Shown piece after piece: positions 30,131 through 42,319 of a stretch of 64,000 nucleotides of DNA; position 1 is the first letter of the stretch; every line of letters starts with the position of its first letter. This stretch comes from Dipteronia dyeriana (Eukaryota; Streptophyta; Magnoliopsida; Sapindales; Sapindaceae). The notes under the pieces were generated by a model. The model made no database searches. It was not told the origin of the DNA and saw only the letters and a program-made list of their open reading frames with translations. Where the stretch lies: contig CM065299.1 in NCBI GenBank assembly GCA_032871835.1, forward strand, positions 2,079,001 to 2,143,000. The letters are read 5' to 3'. Both the position numbers and the translations under genes were made by a program.

Positions 30131-33100
30131 CTTTTATAAGCCCTCGCAAGATGGAGCTCTTTGAGGAGATTCCAATCTTTGCCTTAAGAGTGAGATGACG
30201 TTGACTTGGTAAAGGCTTCGTGAGAGCATCTGCCAATTGATCCTAAAAGAAAACGTAAGCAACACATATAGCACCATTTTGAACTTGGTCTCGAATGAAA
30301 TGATAATCCAAAGCAACATGTTTCATGTAAGAATGGAATGCCGAATTGAAGCATAAATGAGTCGCTCAGATGTTGTCACAGTAGATCACATGTATGTGAG
30401 TAACAATAACACCAAGTTCAGTAAGAAGAGAGCATACCCAATTTAATTCGACAACAGTGGCAACAACAGATCAATACTCTACCTCAGTAGAGGAACGAGC
30501 TACTGTGCGTTGTTTCTTAGAGCTCCGGGATATGGGATTGCATCCAAGATACACAATATAAGCACTAGTGGATGGATAGTCATCCTTATTCCCAGCTCAA
30601 TCTGTGTCAAAGAAGGCATGAAGAGACATGAAGAGACCATGATCAGATGTCCCACAGAGAAAACAAAGTAGTCGTTTGGCGGCATGCCAATGTTTAGTGG
30701 TAGAGAGGTGCATGAATTGAGAAGTTTGCTCACCACAAAGGCAATGTCAGGTCATGTATGTGATAGATACTGGAGGCTTTCAAAAATTGACCTGTACTCA
30801 GATGGATTGGATAATGCTATATTGTAAGAAGATCAAACGATGAAGTAGTGGCTAGTGTTGTGGTGACGAGTTTAACATTTGTCATACCAGTGCGTTGGAG
30901 AAGATCATGAATATATCGTTGTTGAGATAGAAGCAAACCATTTTTGTATGGAAGAGCGCGCCTCAACATATAGGAAGAAGGAAAAAGAGTCAACGTCTTT
31001 GAGGGAGAACCTGTGAGATAGTAGATCAATAAATTTCTGAACAATGGTCTCATTATTACTGGTAATAATAATGTCCTCAACATAAACAAATAAGTATATT
31101 GTAGTTCCACTTGTGTTGAAGGCGAATAGAGATGTGTCTGCGCGAGAGTTGATGAAGCCAGAAGTGATAAGGAACTGGCATAATTCATGATACCAAGCTC
31201 GCGAAGCTTGTTTAAGTCTATAGATGGTCTTCCGAAGCTGGCAAACATGATGCGGTTGGTCATGATCAATGAAACCAGGTGGTTGTGCCATGAATACCTT
31301 ATCAATAAATTGCCTTGAAAGAATTCATTGTTAACATCGAGTTAGCGCAAAGTCCATCCGTGACTAATCGTGAGACTGAGAACAATATGTACTGTATTGG
31401 TGAGTTTGACCACTAAAGTGTCGTGGTAGTCAACCCTAGGTCGTTGATGGAAGCGTTTGGCAATAAGACTAGCTTTGCATATGTCAACAAAATCATCAGG
31501 TAAGCGTTTAGTGCGAAAAATCCATTTACACCCAACAAGATTTTACGTAATTTCTGGGGGAACAAGAACCTATGTACCATTTCGAACAAGAGCATCATAA
31601 TTTTTGGACATAGATTGATGCCATTTAGGATCTCTAAGGGCTTGAGTGACTGTGGTAGGTTCAAGATTATCAGGTGTGGATAGTTAGGCGGTGAGATTGA
31701 GTTTTTGAATACGTTTTAAGATATTGTTTTTGGCTCTAGTGATAATGACTCACGGTTACTTGGAAGGTTATGTGAGGTGGTTAGTCGGAGTGGTGGGATT
31801 TGGTATTTCGACTACGGTTGATAGCTCAGTTAAGAGAGTGATTTCAAGGGGGTCCGGTTGATGTCGGTGATATTGAGGGAGGTGTTACGAGGTTCCAGAT
31901 CCAAGAGACGTCGTGGAGAGCAGTGGTATGGATGACATATCGAGTGACGAGACCAGAGACGGATTTATAGGGACATTGAATGTTGAAGGAAGCCAGTCAG
32001 AGATGGTGTTAGATTGGGTACAGAGAAGACTACTCTGAATTGATGAGAAAGGAAATTTGTTTTCGACAAACTTGACATAATGCGACACATAGAGTTTGAA
32101 GGTTGAGGGATCGAGACAAAGATACACACTTTGAGTATGGGAATAACCGAGGAAGACACATGGCTTGGAGCGGGGTTTGAGTTTGTGTTGAGAGTATGGA
32201 CGAAGTCGTGGGTAGCAGAGACAATTGAAGACACGACGTTTCGAGTAATTTAGTAAGGAGCCCAAGAGTTTTTCGTAAGGGGAAGACATATGGAAAGTTG
32301 GAATGGGCATGCGATTGATAAGATAGACTGTAATGACAAATGCATGATTCCAATATGAGAGAGGGATAGACACATGGGAGAGAAGAGACAAACCAGTTTC
32401 AACAATGTGACTATGATGACTTTCCAAGTAGCCGTTGTGTTCTGGAGTACGAAGAGGTGTTGTTAGATGAGAGATACCATTCGATGCCAGGAAGGTATCA
32501 AGAGCTTGGTGTTCCCTACCATTGTCGGAGTAGAGGGTGATTTCATTTTTAGTGAAGAATTTTTCTACTAGATTGAACCGAACAAAAACCTAATACACAT
32601 GTGATTTTGTTTTAGAGGGTAGTACCAGATGTATTTAGTGTAGTGATCCACAAAGATAATATAGTATTTAAACTCATCAAAAGAATAGACCGGAGATGTC
32701 CAAACATCAGAAAATAAAACTTTAATTGGTTGGGAAGAGACAATAGAAAAAGTAGAAAAAAGTAATTTATGACTTTTGTTGATTTTACAAGCATTGCAAT
32801 TTGTAGAGAAGACCATAAGACTCGATACTTCTAACTTAGAATTGGAAGGAATGTGTTTAAAAATAGAAAAAGATGGGTGTCTTAGTCTATGATGCCCCTC
32901 GGACGAAGTGATCTTGACACTTGAAAAGGCAACTAAAGGAGAGGACTTGACTGAGAAGATCAACCACCCGTACACACCATCCTTAGTCCTACCTTGCAAA
33001 AGAATTGCCCCCCGTATGTAGATCCTTCACATAAAACACAGAGGGCAGAAATTCCGTTGAAACATTATTAGAGATGCAAAATTAGGATATGGAAAGAAGA

Positions 33101-33440
33101 TTCTTTTGCATTGTAGGTACACAAAAGACATTATTTAGAAAAAAAGAATGGTTGGGAGTGGTGAGAAAGGTGGAGCCGGTGTGGGTAATGGGAAGTCCCG
33201 TGCCGTCGCCAATCATAATGTCATTGCAGCTGTCATATTGAGTGCGGATGGAGAGATTGCCCAAGTCATAAGTGACATGGTAAGATGCTCCACTATCCAT
33301 AAGCCAATGAGGAGTGTTGGGATTATTGGTTCTCATTGAACTGGTGTAGGAGATGGATTTGTTAGAGTTGTAGCCATTAATTGAAAAGTGGGGCAGCGCT
33401 TTACAGTAATTTTGAATTTTGAAAGCCAATTTTGTTACAT
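30130..33440 (-). mobile_element. Decayed Ty1/copia retrotransposon (pol remnant)
   Basis: On the minus strand the copia pol domains appear in order from high to low coordinate. Aspartic protease (about 33429-33082) has the active-site DSGASYHV. The pre-integrase zinc region has HHRLRHPS and CNACKINKSHK (33000-32740). The integrase core has FSDVWTSP and FVDHYTKYIWYYPLK (32720-32600), then LINRMP..YEKL and FLGYS (32400-32100). Reverse transcriptase (31670-30820) has ARAWYHEL-type motifs. RNase H (30510-30130) has SSTEVEY. Many stops and frameshifts separate the pieces, and the RT catalytic motif reads YVEDI instead of the usual YVDD. No LTR pair or gag was recognised. It is inactive and lies between polygalacturonases 1 and 2. 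Confidence 0.85.
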
Positions 33441-33619
33441 TCTTTTAGTAAGAAAACAATGTTTTTTTTAAAGGAAAGCTTAAGCGGTCATAAAACTTAG
33501 AAAAATATATTAAAAGCTGAGAAAAAAAGAAACAAAGAAAAAGAAAATGAAAACGAAAAACAGGAACTCCCCAAAAATCAAGAAGTTGCTTTTGAATACA
33601 GGAAGAGAAAAATCCCACC

Positions 33620-33875
33620 AAACAAACCCAGAACTATTAAGACCCTCCTTAGTCATAGTATCAACTACCAAATTGCCAAGTAATCACAAAAGGGGGTTAC
33701 AATGAAGCCAAGAGTTTCTTTTTAAGACGCCACAGAGCAAAAAAACTTGGATTGGATCGAGAAGCATGAGAAAACAACCATGGAATCAGTACTCATTGCG
33801 GAATAAATCCGAACACACACTGGCTCCGTACCCTAGTTACCCTTACTACAACCATCAGTGTTAACTTTTATCAGA
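33620..33875 (-). pseudogene. Fragment of a plant RNase H-like (LINE-type) domain
   Basis: The minus strand reads KVNTDGCSKGN, stop, GTEP.., which resembles the start of the RVT_3/LINE-type RNase H domain (VNTDG...GNPG). Stops follow. It lies just upstream of the copia protease but is a different kind of RNase H, so it is probably separate debris. Confidence 0.4.
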
Positions 33876-33905
33876 GAGAGGAAGGAGGCCACCAAGTGCA
33901 TAATA

Positions 33906-34793
33906 AATTGTAACAGCTGTAAATTTGGTAAATTTTGAATAACAATCGTTTGTGTTTAATAGTCTTAATTTTCAAACCAAATTATTATTTATTTCCATAT
34001 TAGTTTAGTCAGTCTGGTATAATGAGACAGAATAAAATCTTAATTATTGAAGTTTTCATTCTAGATTGATTCTATATTGAACTAGAGTTTTTGAATGTTC
34101 TGGCTATATTTAGGCTTTGTACAGCCTCTAAATCACATTACTTTACCCTTCCATTATACCATGAAAGAAAACCTGTAAGTGGAGCAACTAAGGAACCAAC
34201 AACAATTTTGAAAGGTCAATTGTTTCTATTCTTCATTGTTATTACTAGTTCAAACATATTTTATGATTCCTTGCTATAAGTTAGAACATAATGGTTTCAG
34301 CAGACCTCTGTCATATTTCGAAAATAAAATCTAATAACTACCACTATCAATTGGGCATGCTATATATCATTCTTACCGATCCCTACTTCCATCAACTAAA
34401 GCATGACGAGGATAATAGCCTAATAAATCCTAGATTTCAATCGTAAAGAAATATACCAATGAATAATAGAAGCAATTTACCTTTCAAAATTGATGTTGGT
34501 TCCTTAGTTGCTCCACTTATAGGTTTTCTTTCGTGGTTTACTGGAAGGGTAAGATAATGTGATTTAGAGGCCGTACAAAATCTAAATATATATAGTCAGA
34601 ACATTCAAAAACCCTAATTCAATATGGATTCAATCTAGAATGGAAACTCCAATAATTAAGATTTTATTTTGTCTCCTTTTCCTAGGTTGACTAAACTAAT
34701 ATGGAAATAAATAATAATTTGATTTGAAAATTAAGGCTATTAAACACAAATGATTGTTATTCAAAATTTACCAAATTTACGGTTGTTACAATT
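33906..34793. mobile_element. Foldback element: 888-bp long inverted repeat
   Basis: The left arm (about 33906-34235) starts AATTGTAACAGCTGTAAATT. The right arm (about 34465-34793) ends so that its reverse complement starts AATTGTAACAACCGTAAATT. The arms match along ~330 bp with mostly point differences, around a ~230-bp loop. Transcribed DNA here would form a long hairpin. No transposase is seen and the target duplication was not resolved. Confidence 0.75.
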
Positions 34794-35851
34794 CTACCAC
34801 CTTATAGAAATTTCGTCCTCAAAATTTACCAAATTTACGGACTAAAGTATGCCAAACCTAAAACAATTGTGGTAATTGTTAAGGAGAATATATTTTTTCA
34901 TATCAATCCAAGTCAATAGCATTCAAACTCTACAAATCTCTTTGATCTTTGTAATGTCTATAGTCAACTGTAGAGATTGATTGTAAACATTTAGGATCTT
35001 GATTTGTTACTGTAAATATGCACCTTAAGATGTGTATAAAATCGTTGTATCAATATGAATAAAATGAGAGCATTCAACATAATCTTTATCCTTTTTACGG
35101 TAAATTCTCCTTGGTGAAACAATCAAACCTTAATTCTCAATTAGATTGTCATCAGACAAATAAAAAAATTGCGAATAATCTCTAACATCGAATAGTTTAA
35201 TGATAAATCAATATCCTAATAGTTGAAGCTTAAATATCATTCTTTTATATCTAGGACAAACAGCTCTTTCTCCATTTCTCTCATTAACGAATATAAAGTA
35301 TATAGCAATGAGTTTATAACTCTAATTCAATTGAAAACTAATAAATACTCATTTACAAGTAAACTCCCTCAATTTGGTTTTGTATTGATTTTTTCATTTT
35401 TCTTACTATTATCCAAGATTCATATGTAAATCCAAACCCAAGCAAATATCCCTATCCTTCCCATAATTGGTATACGAATTGGGCAAAATTTCGATATCAT
35501 TCTCAAATAATTGGTATGATTGAAATTTCTATTATTATATTTGAATAGAGAGTGGGGAGAATAATAGAAGAAACTCCATATAACTTATTTGAGTTTTCAA
35601 TCATAAATAATGGAACTGAAATAAAATTCCTTGAATAAATTAAACTTTTATTTTTACAATTATTAGATTTCAGAATCTATATATGATTCATTACGGTCGC
35701 GTACAACTATACACATAAAGTTTGCAATAAAAAAACCATATCCTTACAAGCTTGAATGAGGATGCCTGAATTAATATATATTCGTACACATCCTCCTTAT
35801 ATAGGTTTACAAATAAAAGAATTATCGGATTCAAGACCTTATTGAATTGAT
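34794..35851. other. AT-rich spacer
   Basis: About 1 kb of AT-rich DNA without a supported gene, RNA or clear transposon end. It includes the 3' flank of polygalacturonase 2. Confidence 0.5.
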
Positions 35852-37510
35852 TCAAATAGCAGGAACGGGGGCAGTGCAAGCTTTCGGGTTCATTCTTCCG
35901 GAAACCTTGGGCTGAACATTACAGCACTGGGAAATGGCTGCAGGTGCTTCCTTTCCGGTGTATGTTATGTCAATGTTTGAAAGCTCCACACCCTGGCATG
36001 GATGTCCAGGGCTGCATGATAGCTTCATAGCAACTGGAGATGACGAAGTTCCCCTGATGTTCTTGAATGTAACCTTGCTGATCTTAACCTTAGATGGAAT
36101 CTGAAAAGCCGACAACACAATCACTATACGATCAAAAAATGAAAATCTTAGGATATACTGATGGATTCAGATACTGTGATGTGCTACTCAGCTCTTTGTC
36201 CTGACCTCAAATCATCGATTAATGTCAGCAGATCTATTAAGGTCATGACAAAGATCGGCTCATCAGAGAATCTTAATCCTTGATCTCTTAGTAATACTGT
36301 TTCCCAAAAGTAGCCAGTAGTTACCTTTGAATTGCACTGGTTCCATGGACAGTAAACTTGATCGATGAGAATAGGAGTGCAGACATTGTTCATTATAATG
36401 TCTTCGAAATGCATGTCGTTTACAATGCCTTCGTAAGAAGCTGGCCAGGTTTTGATTCTGACTCCATTCGAGGTGTTTGTGAGGGTGCAATTCCTGACGG
36501 TGACTCCAGTCACGGGTCCTTCATTTTTATACTTTCCTAGACTTCCTACACTGATACCATGTCCAGGTCCGCAGGTAACTCTCTCGATTGTTATTTGATG
36601 GTTGTCATCACCGAGAGAGACACAATCATCACCTGTTTTAATGTTGGAATCAATTACCTTAATTCCGGTGGATCTACCGATGTGGATTCCATCGGTGTTG
36701 GTGCTTTCTTCGGGTGCTGAAATGGTAAAGTGTACAAAGTGAAGGTCCTTGCATCCTATGACATTGACATGGAACTGTTTGCTGTCTTTCGAAGTCACGC
36801 GTTGTATCAACCCGCCTTTAATATTGTTGAAACTTAAATTCTGATCAATTGTTAAACCACAAACACAAGATAAAACGAACTCGTTAGTACTTATAGTCAT
36901 TCACTAGTGTAGCAGATAAATTAATTCTTTATACAGAGAATTCAATTTTTAACGGAAAGCTCTGAACGAACTTACTATCGGAAGACTCTTGCAATATTGA
37001 TTTTTGCCACATTTACCCCAAGCTTTAGGTCCTTGGCCGTCGAAAACTCCACCTCCGGTCACTGTGAGATGGTCAATACAGTTGAAAGCAACCCAACTGG
37101 ATTCAGAAGTTTTTTCTGTTGAAGCAATCAGGGTTGCTTTAACCACAAGCTCTATAGGGGCCTTGCAGGGACCTTCTAACTTCACTGCACTTAACTTGTA
37201 TGTCCCTTTTGGAATCAGAACTCTGCTGTTGGTAGGCGATGCACAGGCCTCTTTAAAAGCCTTGGTTAGAGCCTGAGACAACAAACAAGAATTAATGTTG
37301 AAAAAATTACTTGACAATTAAGTAACATAATTTTATTCATCTCAGAGTATTTATTCATACATTCCATGACCAGGCCTAATTAATAATAATTACCTGGGCG
37401 ATATCGGCGTTCTTTATTGCACCATATTTTCTAATATCGAAAACATGAGCTTCGGAAATCGATACAAACATTAACATCAGAAACACTGCAGCCATGTTCA
37501 ATTTTCCCAT
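35852..37510 (-). CDS. Exopolygalacturonase 2 (GH28)
   Basis: Four exons (37510-37394, 37272-36976, 36840-36325, 36100-35852), phase-0 GT..AG junctions, 392 aa. Signal peptide about 1-20 (MGKLNMAAVFLMLMFVSISE). GH28 signatures NTDG near 186, GDDC near 208, GPGHGIS near 229-235 and RIKTW near 266 are intact. Exon 3 is 516 bp, the same length as in the other three copies. Compared with them it has CTPILID where the others have NPV(L/I)ID, and CCNV instead of CSNV, so two extra cysteines. Predicted secreted exo-acting pectin hydrolase, likely functional. Confidence 0.92.
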
Positions 37511-37593
37511 TTTTTTTTTGTTTTTTGATTTTCGTTTCTATTGATTTTTCTTTTTCTTTTTTGAATTATGACATAGAAGCTTGTTTGGGACCA

Positions 37594-37720
37594 TATTTAT
37601 AGTGTAGTGGAAGAAGCTCATGCCATGAATTTGTTTTGTTCATTTTTAGCTGGATTTTTCAAAGATCTCTAGATGGTTGCAAGGTATTGGTTCAAATTAA
37701 ATTCGTTTGCTATTTTTAGG
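37594..37720 (-). promoter_or_regulatory. Polygalacturonase 2 promoter: TATA box and shared upstream block
   Basis: TATAAATA on the minus strand at 37601-37594, about 85 bp upstream of the ATG, is followed by the shared word ATGTCATAATTC. The upstream block (37674-37720; plus strand GGTTGCAAGG..GGTTCAAA..TTTGCTATTTTTAG) is a diverged version of that in paralogues 3 and 4. Confidence 0.55.
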
Positions 37721-37882
37721 AGATTTAATTTTCTAATTTTATCTAAATACAAATATATCAGATTAACAAAAGCCACCCATAATTCTTGTTTCAGAACTGT
37801 TTTTTGCTAATTAATGACTCAATATTCTGGTTTGTCCATGCGTTGTTTGACTATTTATGTTTGGATAATCACCAAACACTGA

Positions 37883-38336
37883 CACTATATTTGGATTGGA
37901 GGAATGTTTGGTGGAATGTGAGAGAAATAAAAGAAAAGATAAATGAGTAAAGGAAAGGAAAGGAAAATAAAATGTTTTAAATGATTGTTGTTTGGATGGT
38001 TATAAATATAAAAGAAAAGAAATGAAATCAATTTTATTTGGTAGGAAAAGATAAATGAATTCATTTTATTTTATTTATAAAAATATCATTCTTTATTGAT
38101 ATGAATACCCAATATTAATATGGTTAGTTTTGGGATATTGAAAAAATCATTAATTTTAGATTCTTTTCCCTTATTTTCCTCCCAAATTTGGGTGGAAAAA
38201 TTGAGTGAATCGTGAAGAAATTATTCCCTCCATTCATTTCCTTTCTCTCTCATTTAACAATCCAAAAAAGATATTAGAAATCCATCCAAATCCTTTCCTT
38301 TCATTTCTCTTCTATTCCATCAAACCAAACATAGTG
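37883..38336. mobile_element. MITE, ~454 bp, with CACTATRTTTGG ends
   Basis: The left end CACTATATTTGGATTGGAGG mirrors the right end, whose reverse complement is CACTATGTTTGGTTTGATGG. Internal GGAAAGGAAAGG on the left is mirrored by CCTTTCCTTT on the right, so the whole element can fold. No coding capacity. Target duplication unclear. Confidence 0.6.
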
Positions 38337-39162
38337 CAAATCATAAACTTATTTATCAGATCTTTCTTTTTGGAGGAATTAATTAAAAAAAAATAGACAA
38401 AGAAAATATAAGAATGTTAATATTAATATTTTACCTGCATGGGCTTGCCTTTCTTGCCCGCAGTGGCTTTTCTTTATAAAAAAAAAAACTTGCTTAACTG
38501 GGAAGGGCTCTTTCGGCTTACACACAGTTACACCACAGTGGAGAGGGATTTCAATTATATTGTAATAATTGTTTTTTGTTTTTGTTTTTTTTTTATAGAT
38601 ATTAATAGATTCTAATAACGTTAATAGAGGTATACTTCATTCCAATAGTAACAGTCGTTTTCTAGCTGCAGATGTTGTATAACATTATTTTTTTACTAAT
38701 TTATGTAAAAATCTTTGATTTTTAAATTTATTTATTTATTTTTGACATACTTGGATTGGATTCAAAGGTTTACTACTCAAATATAACCATACATGTGCTA
38801 CATATTAATATGATTTTGGATGTCAAAAATACTCAAAACTCTACGATACTTCATTACGATCAATGACTAGGGATTTATTTTTTCCTTTACTAGAATCTAT
38901 TTACTTCTTTGAAAAAAATAGTAAATTTATGTATAGTTCTAGAATCATATGAAAAATTGAAAACATATTAAAACCAAACAAATATATTCGAATGCAGGAA
39001 TCTTTCACGTTTTTGGTGCTGAATCCTAATTGTGCCATCGGTATAAAATGAAAACTCCACATTTTACAACTGTAAAAATTGGGATCCCGTAAGAAAAAAA
39101 GTGTGAGATAATATTTATTTTGATATAACAATTACAATGGTGCTAATTTGAACTTGAGACAT
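38337..39162. other. AT-rich spacer
   Basis: No supported feature. A poly(A) run and short AT-rich sequence precede the probable solo LTR. Confidence 0.45.
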
Positions 39163-39753
39163 TGTTGAGGCTATATGAGTACTCTTACGACTGAAACACA
39201 TTGTGCAATGTCACAATTGTTATGCTGTGGAAAATCGGTAATCCATAGTCACATAAATCATAATCATAAACATTGATATTATGAAAGCAATAAATAAAAG
39301 AAAAAGACGACACAAAAGATTTTACATGGTTCAACAATTGCCCATATTCACAGAACGCACATACACTCAATCCAAAATCAGAGTTAGATTACAATATTTA
39401 TTTCTCTCTCTTTTAGTTTCTCTACAAGTTGCTTCCGGCAATTGTTATTTTCTACACACCCCTAAGCATAGGGAAATAATAGTAATTATATAGTAGTACT
39501 GGGGCAAGCTAAAACCCAAATGGAGTCCTTTTCTTCCCGTACTAGATTTCATGTTTCGTACAATTTTCATTATCACCGCGGTCTTCTTCTGTTTTCCTCT
39601 GCTTAGAAACCGTAGTGTGTGCACCGCATTTATGCCGCGGTAAAACCTTTGGAATTGATTGCGGTCTGCACCATGATTGGTTCCCGCGGTCTTCTGCCAT
39701 GGTATCCCGCGGACTTAACTTCTTCAGCTGTCAGGCTTCACAAATCCCAACAA
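39163..39753 (-). mobile_element. Probable solo LTR
   Basis: The stretch is bounded by TGTTGAGGC and CCCAACA, giving the inverted TGTTG..CAACA ends of an LTR. On the minus strand it would begin TGTTGGGATTTGTGAAGCC. The interior includes TTTTACATGGTTCAACAATT, a wording common in plant LTRs. No 5-bp target duplication matches, so the call is tentative. Confidence 0.45.
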
Positions 39754-39890
39754 TTTATTTATATTTGAAATAGAAAATCAATATATTAATTAATACTTCC
39801 ATGGTTTATATTTTACCCCATTGCTATATGATTTAAAAAATCCCACTAGCCTAAGACATTCAATTTATATTTGATTAATAATCATATAAA

Positions 39891-40396
39891 CAGGGGTGGA
39901 CATTAAGTTGCGATTCGAGCTGATTCGAACCAAATCGAACCGAAAAAAGGGTATTCGATTCGATTCGTAAGGGTAATTCGGTTTAAACCGGTTTAAAAAT
40001 TGAAAATCGAATTTTTATTCGGTTCAAACCGGTTTGATTTTCTTAAAACCGGATTGAACCGAATAAACCGAGTATATAAGTAAAAAAAACCTAATATATT
40101 TAATATATTTAAGTTAGGTTTGATTTGGGTTTTTTAGCTATTATAATGTCCAAAATTAGTATCCAACAACCCATTAATGTTAACAAAAATTCAAAAAACC
40201 CATTAAACTAGCCGGCCCATTAGGCCCAAAACCAAATTGAATCGAACCGAATCGAATCGATTAAAAAAGGTTCAATTCAATTCGGTTTCCACTTCTTATT
40301 AGGTTTAAACCGGTTCAATTTTGGATGAATCGAAATATTTTAGGTTCAATTGGGTTTGATCTAAAATCGAATCGAATCAAACCATGCCCACCCCTA
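39891..40396. mobile_element. Non-autonomous hAT element, 506 bp
   Basis: A perfect 8-bp target duplication CATATAAA lies at 39883-39890 and 40397-40404. The ends are CAGGGGTGGACAT and, reverse-complemented from the right, TAGGGGTGGGCAT. Subterminal AACCGAA/TTCGGTT words are shared with the hAT at 19287-19943, so both belong to one family. No coding capacity. Confidence 0.85.
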
Positions 40397-40565
40397 CATA
40401 TAAAAATTAAAAAGAAACTGTACTGCGAATTTGAGATTGGACTTCAATATAGATGAAACTTGGTCGTATCAACATTAGATTACATCAAATTGCATGAGAA
40501 AGACTATTCCACTTATGCAACAATTAAACAAGATGCCTCTCAACTGCAAAAAATCCTCATCGGAT

Positions 40566-42193
40566 TCAAGGAGTAGTAGTAACGGGGCTGCTGCAGGCAG
40601 GCGGGTTCATTTTTCCGGAAATTTTGGGATCAACGTTACTGCATTGGGACAAGGCTGCAGCGGCTTCTTTTCCGGTGTATTTAAGGTCAATGTCAGCAAT
40701 CTCCACACCTTGGCATGGAAAGCCACTACTGCATGCTAGCTTCACAGCAACTGGAGTTGCAGAAGTTCCCCTAATGTTTTTGAAGCTTACATCGTTGATC
40801 TTAACCTGAGATGGAAGCTGAAAGGAAAAAATACCCTATTCAGAACACAATCAAATAGCGGAGTTGTATCATATGCTTTTATTTGGAGAAAATGAAAATC
40901 CAGGATTTCTAGCCTGGTTCGCTCATTTAGTTTGGCAATATCCAGATTCGAGTTATCGCCGTTGTAAGTAATATATATATATATAATTGTTTCTGGGAAG
41001 TAGTTAGTAGTTACCTTTGCATTGCATTGATTCCATGGGCAGTAAACTTGATCGATAAGAACAGGATTGCTGACATTATTCATGATAATGTCTTCGAAAA
41101 CCATGTTGTGAACGGAGCCTTCGTAAGAAGCAGGCCAGGTTTTGATTCTGACACCATTCATGGTATTGGAGATGGTGCAATTCCTGACTGTGACTCCAAA
41201 CACAGGCTCTTCGTTCTCGTATTTTCCTAGACTTCCTACACTGATGCCATGTCCTGGCCCACAGGTAACTCTCTCCACTATTATTTCTTGGCTGCCATCA
41301 CCCATAGAGACACAATCATCACCTGTTGCGATGTTTGAATCAGTAATGTTAACTGCTGCAGATTTGCCGATGTGGATTCCATCTGTGTTGATGCTATCTT
41401 CGGGTGCAGAAATGGTAAAGCGTTCAAAAGAAAGGTTTTTGCAGCCTAGGACATTAACATGAGATTGTTTGCTGTCTTTAGAAGTTATGTCTTGGACGAC
41501 CCCATTTGTAATTGTGTTGAACATCAAATTCTGATCAGAGATGAGACAAATTTTAGTTAGTTTCATTATTTCAATATTTCATATATAGTCATTTACTAAC
41601 TAACGTAGACATCAGATGAATTCGTTAAATTCAGGCTAGGATTGAAAGGGCTTACACTTGGGAGATTCTTGCAATATGAATTTTTGTCACAAGTACCCCA
41701 AGCTTTAGGTCCTTGGCCGTCAAATGTTCCACCTCCGGACAACCTTAAATGGTCGATATGTTGGAAAGCAACCCAGCTCGAATCCTCTTCCATTTTTTCG
41801 TCTGTTTGGGCGATGAGCGTGCCTTGAACCTGAAACTCAACACCTTTATTCCTGCACGGACCGTTAAAGCTCACTTGTCCTAACAGGAATGTCCCCTTCG
41901 GAATCAAGACTTTGCTTGGAGTAGGCGAATTGCAGGCGTCTACAAACGCATCCAGTAGAGCCTGATAGAAGAAATAATTAACAAAAATATTTAAAAATTA
42001 GTTTACTAAAGAAATTAAATTCGTCATCACAGTATTCATTCGTTTCACCAGGAATATTTACCATAGTGATATCCTTGTCATGTTTTCCGCCATAGCTCGT
42101 AACATCGAAAACATTTTCGGTCTGAGCTTTAGCAATTGATGACACAAATAACAACATCAGAAACATTGCAGCCATATTGTTCAATTTTCCCAT
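40566..42193 (-). CDS. Exopolygalacturonase 3 (GH28)
   Basis: Four exons (42193-42062, 41961-41656, 41530-41015, 40817-40566), phase-0 GT..AG junctions, 401 aa. The MGKLNNMAAMFLMLLFVSSI start matches its neighbours and begins a signal peptide (~1-23). An in-frame ATG nine codons upstream is less likely. GH28 signatures NTDG near 194, GDDC near 216, GPGHGIS near 237-243 and RIKTW near 274 are intact. It has short insertions relative to copies 2 and 4 in exons 1 and 2 (e.g. CRNKGVEF, DEKMEEDS). Secreted pectin exo-hydrolase, likely functional. Confidence 0.92.
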
Positions 42194-42250
42194 TTTGTTT
42201 TCTGTTTTCTTACTCAGCATTTTTGTTTGAATTATGACAGTAACTTATTC

Positions 42251-42319
42251 TTTATAGTTCAGTGGAAACAGCTGATGGTTGCAAGGCAGTGGTTCAACTT
42301 TTTTTGCTATTATTAGCAG
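42251..42319 (-). promoter_or_regulatory. Polygalacturonase 3 promoter: TATA-like box and shared upstream block
   Basis: TATAAAG on the minus strand at 42256-42250 lies ~60 bp upstream of the ATG. The block at 42277-42319 (plus strand GGTTGCAAGG..GGTTCAACTT..GCTATTATTAGCAG) is nearly identical to that of paralogue 4, but sits closer to the TATA box. Confidence 0.5.

Noticed and set aside
31965..32353. Separate minus-strand genes in the 30-33 kb region
   Set aside because: They are frame-shifted pieces of one copia pol.
41027..41462. Long plus-strand frames opposite the polygalacturonase exon 3 (also at 27057-27492, 36358-36540, 44531-44908)
   Set aside because: They are antisense shadows of the conserved GH28 exon; all four genes show the same effect.
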